Shown here in pieces: positions 10,232 through 20,125 of a stretch of DNA of 64,000 nucleotides. The notes beneath the pieces were generated by a model. That model had not been told where the DNA came from and made no database searches. It saw nothing but the letters and a program-made list of their open reading frames with translations. The DNA is from Arcobacter sp. (GTDB taxonomy: Bacteria; Campylobacterota; Campylobacteria; Campylobacterales; Arcobacteraceae): assembly GCA_003252105.1 (NCBI GenBank), contig QKDL01000015.1, forward strand, positions 48,214-112,213, written 5' to 3'. The first letter of the stretch is position 1, and each line of letters starts with the position of its first letter. The position numbers and the translations under genes are program-made.

Positions 10232-11563
10232 TTATGAATCACTATCGATTATTGCTTGAAGTGAAGCAAATTCATTTTCCATTTCAGTAATCAAAACTGT
10301 ATAAGCAGCATATTGTTCAGACAATTGCTCATACTTTTCATCTAATCTTTCTGATTCTTCATCATAATAATCATTTAATTCTTCTAAACCATCATCTAAA
10401 TCATCTGTATAATTAGTCCATATACCATTTAATCCATCTAATGAATCTAGATATGTTTTCATTTGTGTAAATACACCTTCTTTTTCAGCATATCCAACAA
10501 ACAACTCTTTTAAATCATCATAATTACTAGTAACTGCACTTGAAAGTTCAGTTTCATCTATTTGAATATATCCATCACTAAAAGTTATTCCATATTTAAA
10601 AATATTTTCTTCGTCTTCTAAGCCATAGCTATTAAAGAACATATTTTTTATACTATTTAAAACCATTTTTATAGTAGTTGTATCTTCAAATGTTACAACA
10701 TCTTCATCATCATTTGTTAATGTATATTTGTCTATTAAGTCTACTAATTCATTATACTTATCAGCAACTTCAATCAATGAATCAATTATCAATGAACTAT
10801 CTTGTTCTATTGAAATAGATGAATCACCCTCTGATAAAGCTGTAATAATTAAACCATTATCCATAGTAACTTTATTAGAAGATAAGTCATAATCTATACC
10901 ATCAATTTGGGCTAATAGGTTTTGTGAGTTTAATACATGATTATCTTCATCTTCATATCCTAAATCTATACTATCTTGAGAAATAGTGATTTCATTTTGT
11001 GTACCTGCTGTCGCACTTTTTACTACTAATCTATAGGTATCATCATTAACCTCTTCTAAAGATACTTCAAAATCGGAATAATAACCCATCTCTTCAACTA
11101 ACTCTTCATAAGTTTTATCATCAGTTATAAACTCATGAGTTTCATCACCAACAGTGATTGTTAATGTTCCACTTGACATTGTTTCAGTTATATCACTAAT
11201 CAAATTAGATTGATATACATCTTTTTGTGCTAATTGACTAACTGTTACGTTGATTGTTCCTGTATTTAGATTACTGGTGTCTGTAGCATCAAAAGTTACT
11301 GATTCTCCTGATGTTGTTGCAACTACATCATCAAATACATTTGTATCACTTGTATATAAATCAAACGGTTTAACCAGTTCTAATAATTCATCAAATAGTG
11401 CACTAAGTTCATCAGCTTGTGTTACTTCAATCTCTTTGTCTGCTATATCTTCAGTAATTGGGTCTAAAACTGATTCACTTTCTGCGGATTTTAATTTAGT
11501 AATAAGTTCATCATTTAAACTTAAACTTCCATCACTTCCTAATCCTAATATTCCATTTGCCAT
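10232..11563 (-). CDS. fliD: Flagellar hook-associated protein 2 (filament cap)
   Basis: N-terminal GILGLGSDGSLSLNDELITKLKSAE, FliD-like internal segments, C-terminal coiled coil; position after flgK. Confidence 0.85.
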   Translation of the reverse strand: MANGILGLGSDGSLSLNDELITKLKSAESESVLDPITEDIADKEIEVTQADELSALFDELLELVKPFDLYTSDTNVFDDVVATTSGESVTFDATDTSNLNTGTINVTVSQLAQKDVYQSNLISDITETMSSGTLTITVGDETHEFITDDKTYEELVEEMGYYSDFEVSLEEVNDDTYRLVVKSATAGTQNEITISQDSIDLGYEDEDNHVLNSQNLLAQIDGIDYDLSSNKVTMDNGLIITALSEGDSSISIEQDSSLIIDSLIEVADKYNELVDLIDKYTLTNDDEDVVTFEDTTTIKMVLNSIKNMFFNSYGLEDEENIFKYGITFSDGYIQIDETELSSAVTSNYDDLKELFVGYAEKEGVFTQMKTYLDSLDGLNGIWTNYTDDLDDGLEELNDYYDEESERLDEKYEQLSEQYAAYTVLITEMENEFASLQAIIDSDS

Positions 11564-11572
11564 GATATCCTC

Positions 11573-13255
11573 CTACATTGCTAAAAGAGTTTCTAACATC
11601 TCATCAACTGCAGTTATCACTTTTGCATTTGCTTCATAAGCAGCTTGAAATTGCATTAGATAAATCATCTCTTCATCTGTATCAACTTTTGTTAGTTGGT
11701 CATATGTTGATTGCAAAGAGACTGTTATTGATTCTTGTGTTTCAAGTTTTAAACTTATGTTTTCTTTTTTCGAAGAAACATCCACTCTTAAACTTTGTAA
11801 AGCCTCACTAAATGATGATTTCTCACCAGTTGAACTAAAATTAAAGTCATCTTTCCATTGAATTGAAGCTAAGTAGTCTAAATCACTTTGCACAAGAGAA
11901 TCTAGTGAACTTTCATTGAATGTTAGTGTAGATACTGAACTTCCAGAAAAGAGATTTAATAGATTTACTTCAGTTTGATCACTATATGTTAAAGTATCAG
12001 AACTACCATATATATACTCATCATCTGATGTTTGAACATATGCTGAGGTTACATCTGATAACATAGAAGCTAAATCATTTAATACTGATTTAAAATCACT
12101 TATATAGTTTAAACTATTATTTGTAGTTAAATTTTCAGTTAAAGCTTTTAAACTTCCTGATTCTAATTCAATCTCTTCATCTAAAACTTCAATATGTAGA
12201 TCATTTGTTGCTAAAGTAGAACTATTTTCATTTTTTTCTATGGATGTAGTATTATCTATAGTTATAGATAGATTAAATGCAGCCTCTTCTCCAGTAGTTT
12301 TTGATTCAATCACCAAATTTCCACTATCACTTAAAGATGCTTCAATATAATTTGCATAATTAGAATTTGTATTTATAGCATCAACTATTTGCCTTTTTAC
12401 ATCATAATTATCACTACCTGTAACATCTATAGCTATATCTATAGAATAACTATTATTTAGATTTAGATTGATATTTGTTGAAGCTCCAAGATTATCATCA
12501 TTTAATTGTGATGTTGTATAAACATTCTTTTGTGAGGTTGGAGATTCTACTACATTTAATTCATATGACATAAGATTATTATAAACAGCAGTTTGCCCTG
12601 CAATATCTAGATGATACCCATTGTCTGTATTAACTTCTATATCAACATATTGGGCTAATTGAGACTCTAATAAATCTCTTTTATCTAATAAATCATTTGA
12701 TTCACCATATTGTTGTATATCAGAATTTATATTTACTATTTGTTCTAATAGTAAGTTTACAGAATCAACTTGATCATAAGTTTCTTTAGTTAATGAATCC
12801 TCTAAATCCAACAAGTCATCATAAATACTTTGCATCTCTTGAACTAATATATTTGCACTACTTTCTACATTTGACTTGTAGATACTATCACTAGAATCAG
12901 CTCTATAGTTTTCCAAATCTTCAAAAAAATTACTTAGAGATACAGATAAACCTGTTTCATCCGTTTCAGAAAAAATAGTTTCTGATAGATTGTATATATA
13001 GTCCAATTGTTCTAAATAAGACAATGAAGAATTTTCTTCATTTAGTTTTATTTTTATATATTCATTTGTTTGTCTTTCAACACTACTAATCTCTACACCA
13101 CTTTGAAAATCATCAGAGAGAGACAACTCACTTAAGTTTGTTGTCCTTTTTATATAGCCTTGGGTATTTTCATTTGCAATATTATTTGAGACATTATCTA
13201 CCGCAGTTTTAGAAACATTAAGCCCAGATAAAGCTATACCTAGTGCATTAACCAT
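11573..13255 (-). CDS. flgK: Flagellar hook-associated protein 1
   Basis: N-terminal LGIALSGLNVSKTAVDNVSNNIANENTQGYIKRT and C-terminal MIYLMQFQAAYEANAKVITAVDEMLETLLAM. Confidence 0.92.
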   Translation of the reverse strand: MVNALGIALSGLNVSKTAVDNVSNNIANENTQGYIKRTTNLSELSLSDDFQSGVEISSVERQTNEYIKIKLNEENSSLSYLEQLDYIYNLSETIFSETDETGLSVSLSNFFEDLENYRADSSDSIYKSNVESSANILVQEMQSIYDDLLDLEDSLTKETYDQVDSVNLLLEQIVNINSDIQQYGESNDLLDKRDLLESQLAQYVDIEVNTDNGYHLDIAGQTAVYNNLMSYELNVVESPTSQKNVYTTSQLNDDNLGASTNINLNLNNSYSIDIAIDVTGSDNYDVKRQIVDAINTNSNYANYIEASLSDSGNLVIESKTTGEEAAFNLSITIDNTTSIEKNENSSTLATNDLHIEVLDEEIELESGSLKALTENLTTNNSLNYISDFKSVLNDLASMLSDVTSAYVQTSDDEYIYGSSDTLTYSDQTEVNLLNLFSGSSVSTLTFNESSLDSLVQSDLDYLASIQWKDDFNFSSTGEKSSFSEALQSLRVDVSSKKENISLKLETQESITVSLQSTYDQLTKVDTDEEMIYLMQFQAAYEANAKVITAVDEMLETLLAM

Positions 13256-13266
13256 AGTTTATCCTT

Positions 13267-13644
13267 TTAATATATTCTTAAAATATCTTCAAAATTAATA
13301 AGAATCTTTTCATTATCTAATACATATTTTTTATCAATTTCATCAAATCCAATTATTTCATGTGCAATTAAATAGATTACATCTTCACTACTTGCATGAA
13401 TTGAATTGATATTAAATTGTCTGTATCTCCCATCTAATGATTTACTTCCATCTTCAACTACCCTATCTATAATATTTATGATATTAAGCATAGTGATTTT
13501 TGAAACACTTTTTTTTATTTGACGTAATCTATTCTCGAAATCTTTAATTTGCTCATTCTCTTTGTTCTCATTTATAAATTGATTGCATTTGATAACATTC
13601 TCTTCTATAAACTTAATCTCTTTTGTAGTGTTATTTACTGACAT
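13267..13644 (-). CDS. Uncharacterised small protein in the flagellar cluster, between flgL and flgK
   Basis: 125-aa ORF in tight spacing with flgL and flgK; charged, predicted helical N-terminus; no motif recognised. Confidence 0.75.
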   Translation of the reverse strand: MSVNNTTKEIKFIEENVIKCNQFINENKENEQIKDFENRLRQIKKSVSKITMLNIINIIDRVVEDGSKSLDGRYRQFNINSIHASSEDVIYLIAHEIIGFDEIDKKYVLDNEKILINFEDILRIY

Positions 13645-13653
13645 ATTTAATCC

Positions 13654-14790
13654 TTATATATAATTTACTAGTGATAGTGAATTTAGTTTTGAAATTGTTG
13701 AATATAAAGCTGAAAAAGTAAGCTCTAATGATTGGGCTTTTATTGATGCTTCTGTTAAATCAGCACTAGCTGTTTGCTCATAAAAAATATTAAAGCTAGT
13801 ATATTTTGCTGACAGTGAAGTTGCTGCTGTTTCTATAATAGAGTTTCTACTACCTAGTTTTGAGTGAGCTTCATTTATAGTGTTATAGGCATTTTCAATA
13901 TCATCTAAACTAGAACTTAAAATCTCATTACTCTCTTCTTCACTGATACTATTTCCATTGGAGTCTTTTAGATTTAAACTATTGATAATCTCATCAAGAA
14001 GTTCAAAGTAACTATGTTTAGTTTCAATCGTTTCATTTTGAGTATTTGTTAATGTATATTCTTGTGATGAAGAATCATAAGTAACATCAATGTAATCACT
14101 TGTTTCATCGCCATTTTTGTACACTCTATCTGTGTTTATATTTCCATCTAAATCATAATCAACAAATTCCCAAGTATTATTTTGAGAATCTATTAATAAA
14201 TCATTATCAAGAAAAGTTAACTCTTCACCATTTGAAGCAGTAATAGTTGTATAATATAATATATCAACACCTGTAACTCCTTGGGTAGCATAAGAGTTTT
14301 CATCTACTAAAAGTTTTTTATTGTCTAAACTTCCATTGTAAACAATATTTCCATTACTAGATTCAACAAAAGCTTGTTTTGTTGAGTCTAGACCAGAGAA
14401 AAAGTAGTTATCTCCATCATTTTGGTTTGCATAGTTTAGCAATGATTCTTTATACGCTTCAAGTTCATTAGCTATAATCTTTTTATCATCAGTCGTATTT
14501 GTATCATTTAATGCCAATAAAACTTTTGAATTGACTGTATCCATGATATCTTTCATTTGACTAATAGTGCTATCTGAAGATTCATTGTATAAAGTTGAAG
14601 TATCAATTTGAGTTTGAATTGATTCTAATCTATTCATTTTTGATTCTAAAGAGATAATCTCTTTAAATAAACTTGAATCATCACTACCATTTTCTATAGC
14701 ATTTCCAGTACTTAACTGATAATTGACTTTTGAACTTTGAGTATTTAAGATATTTAAATAGTATAAACTATTAGATTCCAAACTAACCAT
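13654..14790 (-). CDS. flgL: Flagellar hook-associated protein 3
   Basis: LNILNTQSSKVNYQLSTGNAIENGSDD..., YANQNDGDNYFFSGLDSTKQAF, flagellin-like C-terminus. Confidence 0.88.
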   Translation of the reverse strand: MVSLESNSLYYLNILNTQSSKVNYQLSTGNAIENGSDDSSLFKEIISLESKMNRLESIQTQIDTSTLYNESSDSTISQMKDIMDTVNSKVLLALNDTNTTDDKKIIANELEAYKESLLNYANQNDGDNYFFSGLDSTKQAFVESSNGNIVYNGSLDNKKLLVDENSYATQGVTGVDILYYTTITASNGEELTFLDNDLLIDSQNNTWEFVDYDLDGNINTDRVYKNGDETSDYIDVTYDSSSQEYTLTNTQNETIETKHSYFELLDEIINSLNLKDSNGNSISEEESNEILSSSLDDIENAYNTINEAHSKLGSRNSIIETAATSLSAKYTSFNIFYEQTASADLTEASIKAQSLELTFSALYSTISKLNSLSLVNYI

Positions 14791-14802
14791 AATAAACTCC
14801 TA

Positions 14803-17031
14803 TTATCTTTTTAGTTGAATTAGGGTTTGTAAGATTGAATCTGCTGTTGTAATTGATTTAGAATTGGCCTCAAATGCTCTTTGATAAACCATTAAATTAA
14901 CTAAACTTTCACTTAAATCAGCTGTACTAAGTTCTAGTGTTTCAGCTTGAATACTTGCAGTACCTTCATTGTTAACACTAAATATTGGATCACCACTAGT
15001 TGCAGTTGCAGAAAGTAAGTTGTCCCCTTCTGGTTGTAATCCAATATCGTTTGTGAATAAAGCGATTGCAACTTGACCAATTGCAAATGAAACACCATCC
15101 TGTTCCATATAAAGTACACCATTTTCATCAACACTAAATTCACCAAAGGCACTATCTGTTAATCCTAAAGTATCAAGTCTTAATTGTAATGATGATTGGG
15201 TTGTAGTTTGGTCTATTGTAGTAACTAATTGTAGAAATTCTGCATTTGCTCCACTACTAATACTATTGTTTTCATCTTTCTCTTTTGTATATGATGTTCC
15301 TCCATCATCAAATGATAAAATACCATTAAATTCTTCACCACTTTGTTTAGATTCAATCACTAAATGACCATTTATGATATCTGCTGAAACTAATGTACTT
15401 AATTCAGAATCTGTATTTATTGTATTAGCAAGATTTGCCATCAATTCTTCTTCAGTCGTAGTGGCAGTAGCAGTTACTGTTACAGTTGTTCCATCTATTG
15501 TATAAGAGATTGTATCTCCTGCATCTAAAGATAGTGTATTACTATTATCATCACTGTAAATATCAGTTGTGCTATAAATATCTCTTTGATTTCCTGTAAC
15601 AACAGCTTTTAATGCTTCCATTGCAGTATCTACTGCTGCTTGACCTGTACCTTCTACTGCAACAGTTTCCAATGTACTTACACCAGCTACAGTTATAGTA
15701 CCTGATACTTCCATCACATCACCAATGGTAAAAGAATCTCCAGGTATTAGTGATTCAATTTGAATTTTTCCATTGAATACATCATTTACATCAGTAGATA
15801 AATCATTTGTAGAATCAACAGTATAAGCTTTTAGTCCTGTAATATTAGATATTTCATCTGCTAATGCTTTATATGTTGCAATTTTACTTGCTGCTACATC
15901 ATAATCAACATCTAAACTACTTGCATAAGTTGCTCCTGAAATAGTAGGAGTTCCTCCCGATAGTGTAATAGTATCAACACCATCATTTGATAAGGTATAT
16001 GTACCGCTTATTGTAGAGTTTGTATTAATTGCATCTTGTAAACCATTCATTACATCTGAGATACTTTCACCAATACCTGCATCATATATAATTGTTTCAC
16101 CATCTATATCAAGTTGATATCTTGTTAAATCATCTGCAGATGCTATTTGAATTGTATTAGATGTAGGAAATGACAAAGCACTTGTATCTACTGTCCCAGC
16201 AAATTGTGATATAAAATCTGTAGTTGCCGTAGTTTCAATATAATTTTGAGAAACCTTATTTCCATTTATATATACATAAATACTATCACCTGTAGAATTT
16301 AAAAGACTATCAGTTCCTGTGGGAAAATCAATTGTGCTAATTTGCGCGATAGATGGACTAGAAACTGCATCAGGATCTGCAGCTAATTGTTCTAGGGCAT
16401 CATTATAGTTTGAGATTAAAGCTTCAACATCAGCTATTTTACTTGATTGAGTTTTATATCCAGCTCCTGAAAATACCTCTTCAGAGTCAGTTTTTGCACT
16501 GCTTGTATAATCAGTTACTTTTGCAGCATATGTTTCAATAGCAGAAGAGTATTGAACTATTTGATTTCCTGCAATTATAGAATAATCATCAGTAAACTTT
16601 GAAACATTTGAATTTGTAGATACTACATCGCTGTCTGGATCCAGAGAAGAGATAGCCCAACCTTGAACCTCATTTCCTACAGAATCTTGCAAGGTTCCAC
16701 TTTCACCCATTCTAAAGTTTCCTGCTCTTGTATAATATAATTGAGAAGTTCCATTTGATGCTACATTTGAGACAACAAAAAATCCATCTCCACTTAATGC
16801 CATATCATAATTTACACCAGTAGTTTGCAGATTTCCTTGAGTATATTGCTTCTCTGCACTTTGTACAGTTGAACCTTTTCCTATCTCATCTTGATACATT
16901 TGATCAGCAAAAGAGATTCTTGAAGCTTTATAACCAATAGTATTAACATTTGCAATATTATTAGATTCATTATCTAACGCTGTTTGTGAAGTTGATAATC
17001 CTGATATACCAGTCCATAGTGCACTTATCAT
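14803..17031 (-). CDS. flgE: Flagellar hook protein
   Basis: N-terminal MISALWTGISGLSTSQTALDNESNNIANVNTIGYKASRISFADQMYQD; C-terminal LSESLVNLMVYQRAFEANSKSITTADSILQTLIQLKR. Confidence 0.93.
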   Translation of the reverse strand: MISALWTGISGLSTSQTALDNESNNIANVNTIGYKASRISFADQMYQDEIGKGSTVQSAEKQYTQGNLQTTGVNYDMALSGDGFFVVSNVASNGTSQLYYTRAGNFRMGESGTLQDSVGNEVQGWAISSLDPDSDVVSTNSNVSKFTDDYSIIAGNQIVQYSSAIETYAAKVTDYTSSAKTDSEEVFSGAGYKTQSSKIADVEALISNYNDALEQLAADPDAVSSPSIAQISTIDFPTGTDSLLNSTGDSIYVYINGNKVSQNYIETTATTDFISQFAGTVDTSALSFPTSNTIQIASADDLTRYQLDIDGETIIYDAGIGESISDVMNGLQDAINTNSTISGTYTLSNDGVDTITLSGGTPTISGATYASSLDVDYDVAASKIATYKALADEISNITGLKAYTVDSTNDLSTDVNDVFNGKIQIESLIPGDSFTIGDVMEVSGTITVAGVSTLETVAVEGTGQAAVDTAMEALKAVVTGNQRDIYSTTDIYSDDNSNTLSLDAGDTISYTIDGTTVTVTATATTTEEELMANLANTINTDSELSTLVSADIINGHLVIESKQSGEEFNGILSFDDGGTSYTKEKDENNSISSGANAEFLQLVTTIDQTTTQSSLQLRLDTLGLTDSAFGEFSVDENGVLYMEQDGVSFAIGQVAIALFTNDIGLQPEGDNLLSATATSGDPIFSVNNEGTASIQAETLELSTADLSESLVNLMVYQRAFEANSKSITTADSILQTLIQLKR

Positions 17032-17108
17032 GATTTATCCTTTTTGATATATTTGATGTATAACCATCTTTCTAATCATAAGATTTAGGTGTAAATATAG
17101 GGTATTAA

Positions 17109-17152
17109 GTTTGTCACTTTTAAAAATCAAATATTAATTAAAAGTAACAAAC
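17109..17152. promoter_or_regulatory. Inverted repeat in the flgD-flgE intergenic region
   Basis: GTTTGTCACTTTTAA (17109-17123) / TTAAAAGTAACAAAC (17138-17152): 15-nt arms, 14/15 complementary, 14-nt spacer. Confidence 0.6.
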
Positions 17153-17168
17153 ATTAAATAAAGTAAGG

Positions 17169-17921
17169 TTAGTAAATCTTAGTAACAGAAGTATATGGTA
17201 TAGTCTCTATTTCATCAGAGTATGAAGTAGCATTACTTGTTGAATACTCTAAATCTAAATTATTTTGAGATAATGATGAACCACCATTTTTAACACTAAT
17301 AATAAGATTATATCCACCATTAGTATTTTGCGTTAATACTGCATTTAAACCATCTACAGCAGAGATCTCTTCAGCTAGTTCAGAATAAGTTTTATTATAT
17401 GTAGAAAACTCATAACTAGTTGAATTACTATCAGTAATAGTTATTGAGTCTTCTTCACTACTCGAACTAACAATATTATCCATATTTGAAGTTTCATCAT
17501 AAGTATATAAATCATAATATCCATCTAATTGATAAGCTGTAAGATAAATATCTCCATCTTGAGATGTTACAGAAGAGACTTTATATTGTTTTAGATTACC
17601 CGAATCATCATATTCACCATTTTCAACTACATTTCCAATTAAGTTTGCACTACTTGATAATGCTGTATATTCGAAAGATGATTGTAAAGCTGACATTGAT
17701 TCAGCTAAAGATAGATTTGTTTCCAATGTAGATAATTGAAGTTGATTTTGCAACATACTATCTGAATCTACTGGTTCAGTAGGATCTTGCATAGAAAGTT
17801 CTGTTAACATTAATGTTAAAAAATCTTCATTTGTAAGACCATCCGTTGATACAGAACTTGTATAACTATTTCCATATGCATCTGTACTTGTCGTTGTTGT
17901 TACACTTGATACATCAGACAT
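17169..17921 (-). CDS. flgD: Flagellar hook assembly scaffold protein
   Basis: NEDFLTLMLTELSMQDPTEPVDSDSMLQNQLQLSTLETN, FlgD N-terminal signature. Confidence 0.9.
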   Translation of the reverse strand: MSDVSSVTTTTSTDAYGNSYTSSVSTDGLTNEDFLTLMLTELSMQDPTEPVDSDSMLQNQLQLSTLETNLSLAESMSALQSSFEYTALSSSANLIGNVVENGEYDDSGNLKQYKVSSVTSQDGDIYLTAYQLDGYYDLYTYDETSNMDNIVSSSSEEDSITITDSNSTSYEFSTYNKTYSELAEEISAVDGLNAVLTQNTNGGYNLIISVKNGGSSLSQNNLDLEYSTSNATSYSDEIETIPYTSVTKIY

Positions 17922-18019
17922 GATAACTCTCCTTTAAAAGTTTTTTAAACTTTATCAGGATAAGAAAAACAGTGGGTAATAAAAAAAGAATAAAAGTAAA
18001 TAGATATTAACTTAAAAAA

Positions 18020-19393
18020 TTAGAAGAGTATTATAAAGTTATGAAATCCCTCTTCATATTTATAATCAAATTTAAATTGATGATTTTTAATAATTCCATT
18101 AGTGATATATAAGCCTAGACCTAGCCCTTTGTCTATAGATTCATATTCTCTATTAAATGGTGTTAAGTATTCTTTAAAAGGTTTTTTCAAAGGTTTACCT
18201 TTATTACTAATAATAAAACTATTTTTTGTAATTCTTATTATTGGATCCCCATTTGTATTGTATTTTATAGAATTATCAAGTAAATTTTTTATTGCAATTG
18301 CAAAGATTTCAAAATCTACACAAATTTTTACATCTTCAGATTGAATATCTAGTCTTGTAGAATCAAATATAAGCATATCAATTGCTTGGTCTAAAATATC
18401 AATAAATCTATATTCTTTTTTATTAAGTTGCATTTTACCATTTGTGATTTTATCTAGTTTTGCAAACTCTTCAAGTAAAAATTCTAATCTTAGAAAAGCC
18501 TTTCTTAGAATATCTTTTTTTCTATTGTTTTCTAAGGTATCTGTTATTAGTTTACCTTTTGTAATTGGAGTTTTTAATTCATGCATAATATTTCGTAAAA
18601 AAAGATTTTTAGTTTTTCTAAGCTCTTTTAATTGTAATATAGCATTGTTAAATTCATTTGCTACTTGTGAAATTTCATCTTTCCCTTTACTTTTAGTATC
18701 AATATCTAAATCTCCTTGTGAAAATTTAACTATTTCATTTTTTAGGTTTAGTAGTGGAAGAAGTTTATTATAGATAAAATAATAAAACCAAATTAAAAGT
18801 ATATTTGTAACAAAAAGTATAATCAACCAAAATGATTTTTTTAATGGTTCATCTTGGATATCTTCTATTACTAATTGTTTATCTTCAAAAAAAGGTTTTG
18901 GAGGTCTATTATCAAAAAATTGTTTTTTAGAAGTATTTAAATCAAATAATTTTTTTTTCTCTTCATATTCATTGTAAAACAATCTTGGTGGTTTTGGAGG
19001 TTTACCCTCAAATGGATGTTTGAAAAATTTAGGTGGTTTAGGATTTATATATTTTTTTTCTTTGTAAATAAATATATTTACAGGGGTGTCATCTGTGGTA
19101 TTTATTTGTTTAGCTTTTTCTTTTAATAAGTTTATTGATATATTAGAAAGTTTCGTATTAAATGGTTTTAGTTTTTTATTTATCTCATCTTTAGATAAAT
19201 TATTAAACTCACCATCTTTTATTGATTCAAATGAATGAAAATATCTTTTCATTTGAATTATTTCATTAGCTTCATTATCAATTATAAGTTGTGTTATAAC
19301 TAATCCATTTATAGTGATTATAACAATTATAAAAAAAACTGAGATTTGAAAAAGAATAGAATTCTTTTTACTCATTAATAAGTTTATAACCAA
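18020..19393 (-). CDS. Sensor histidine kinase (ArsS/OmpR-partner type)
   Basis: TM helix, proline-rich periplasmic segment, HAMP region, H-box NIMHELKTPITKGK, G-box DKGLGLGLYI. Confidence 0.88.
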   Translation of the reverse strand: MVINLLMSKKNSILFQISVFFIIVIITINGLVITQLIIDNEANEIIQMKRYFHSFESIKDGEFNNLSKDEINKKLKPFNTKLSNISINLLKEKAKQINTTDDTPVNIFIYKEKKYINPKPPKFFKHPFEGKPPKPPRLFYNEYEEKKKLFDLNTSKKQFFDNRPPKPFFEDKQLVIEDIQDEPLKKSFWLIILFVTNILLIWFYYFIYNKLLPLLNLKNEIVKFSQGDLDIDTKSKGKDEISQVANEFNNAILQLKELRKTKNLFLRNIMHELKTPITKGKLITDTLENNRKKDILRKAFLRLEFLLEEFAKLDKITNGKMQLNKKEYRFIDILDQAIDMLIFDSTRLDIQSEDVKICVDFEIFAIAIKNLLDNSIKYNTNGDPIIRITKNSFIISNKGKPLKKPFKEYLTPFNREYESIDKGLGLGLYITNGIIKNHQFKFDYKYEEGFHNFIILF

Positions 19394-20057
19394 CTCCTCT
19401 AATAGATAAAATATTTTTAGGTTTTCTTGAATTGTCCCCTATTTTACTTCTTACTCTTCCAATCAAAACATCTATACTTTTATAGGTGCTTTCATATTTA
19501 ATTGATTCAACATTTGATAGTATCTCTTCCCTTGAAATTACAAACCCTGCTTTTTTTATAAGATAACTTAGGATATGGTATTCTGCATTTGTTAAATCTA
19601 ATAACAAATCATTTTTTCTGATCTCCATCTTTTTTTCATCTAATACAAAAACTTGCTTTTTTTCTTCTATCAATTTTGATTCTGCAACTATATCAAAACT
19701 ACATCTTCTAAGTATTGATTTTATTCTTAGTATAAGTTCTTGAGTATCATAAGGTTTTGGCATAAAATCGTCAGCACCATAAGTAAAACATGCAACTTTA
19801 TCAGCAATATTTGATCTTGCACTAGAGATAATTATAGGGATAGAGTATTTTTCTCTAATTATTCTACAAACTTCTATACCATCTATATCAGGTAATGATA
19901 AGTCAAGAATAACTAAATCATATTTTTTTATTGCTAGGCCAGAGATACCAAGCTCTGGAGTTTCATAATTTGTAATATGTATATTATATTGGTTTAAACA
20001 CTCTATTAATATTTCTGCTAATTCAGAATCATCTTCAATCATCAATACATTAATCAA
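19368..20057 (-). CDS. OmpR-family response regulator
   Basis: MIEDDSELAEIL, LVILDLSLPDIDG, KPYDTQELILRI, C-terminal winged helix STYKSIDVLIGRVRSKIG; overlaps kinase gene by 26 nt. Confidence 0.93.
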   Translation of the reverse strand: MINVLMIEDDSELAEILIECLNQYNIHITNYETPELGISGLAIKKYDLVILDLSLPDIDGIEVCRIIREKYSIPIIISSARSNIADKVACFTYGADDFMPKPYDTQELILRIKSILRRCSFDIVAESKLIEEKKQVFVLDEKKMEIRKNDLLLDLTNAEYHILSYLIKKAGFVISREEILSNVESIKYESTYKSIDVLIGRVRSKIGDNSRKPKNILSIRGVGYKLINE

Positions 20058-20125
20058 TTTTACTCCTTATTTACAATAGTAATTATACACATACATAGTA
20101 AATAGTTTGTAACAAAATCGATCAA

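Noticed and set aside
11250-11811. ORFs on + strand across fliD/flgK
   Set aside because: Antisense shadows of Ser/Thr/Asp-rich flagellar proteins.
14934-15152. Second minus-strand ORF inside flgE
   Set aside because: Alternate-frame ORF within flgE; Leu/Gln-rich, no independent support.
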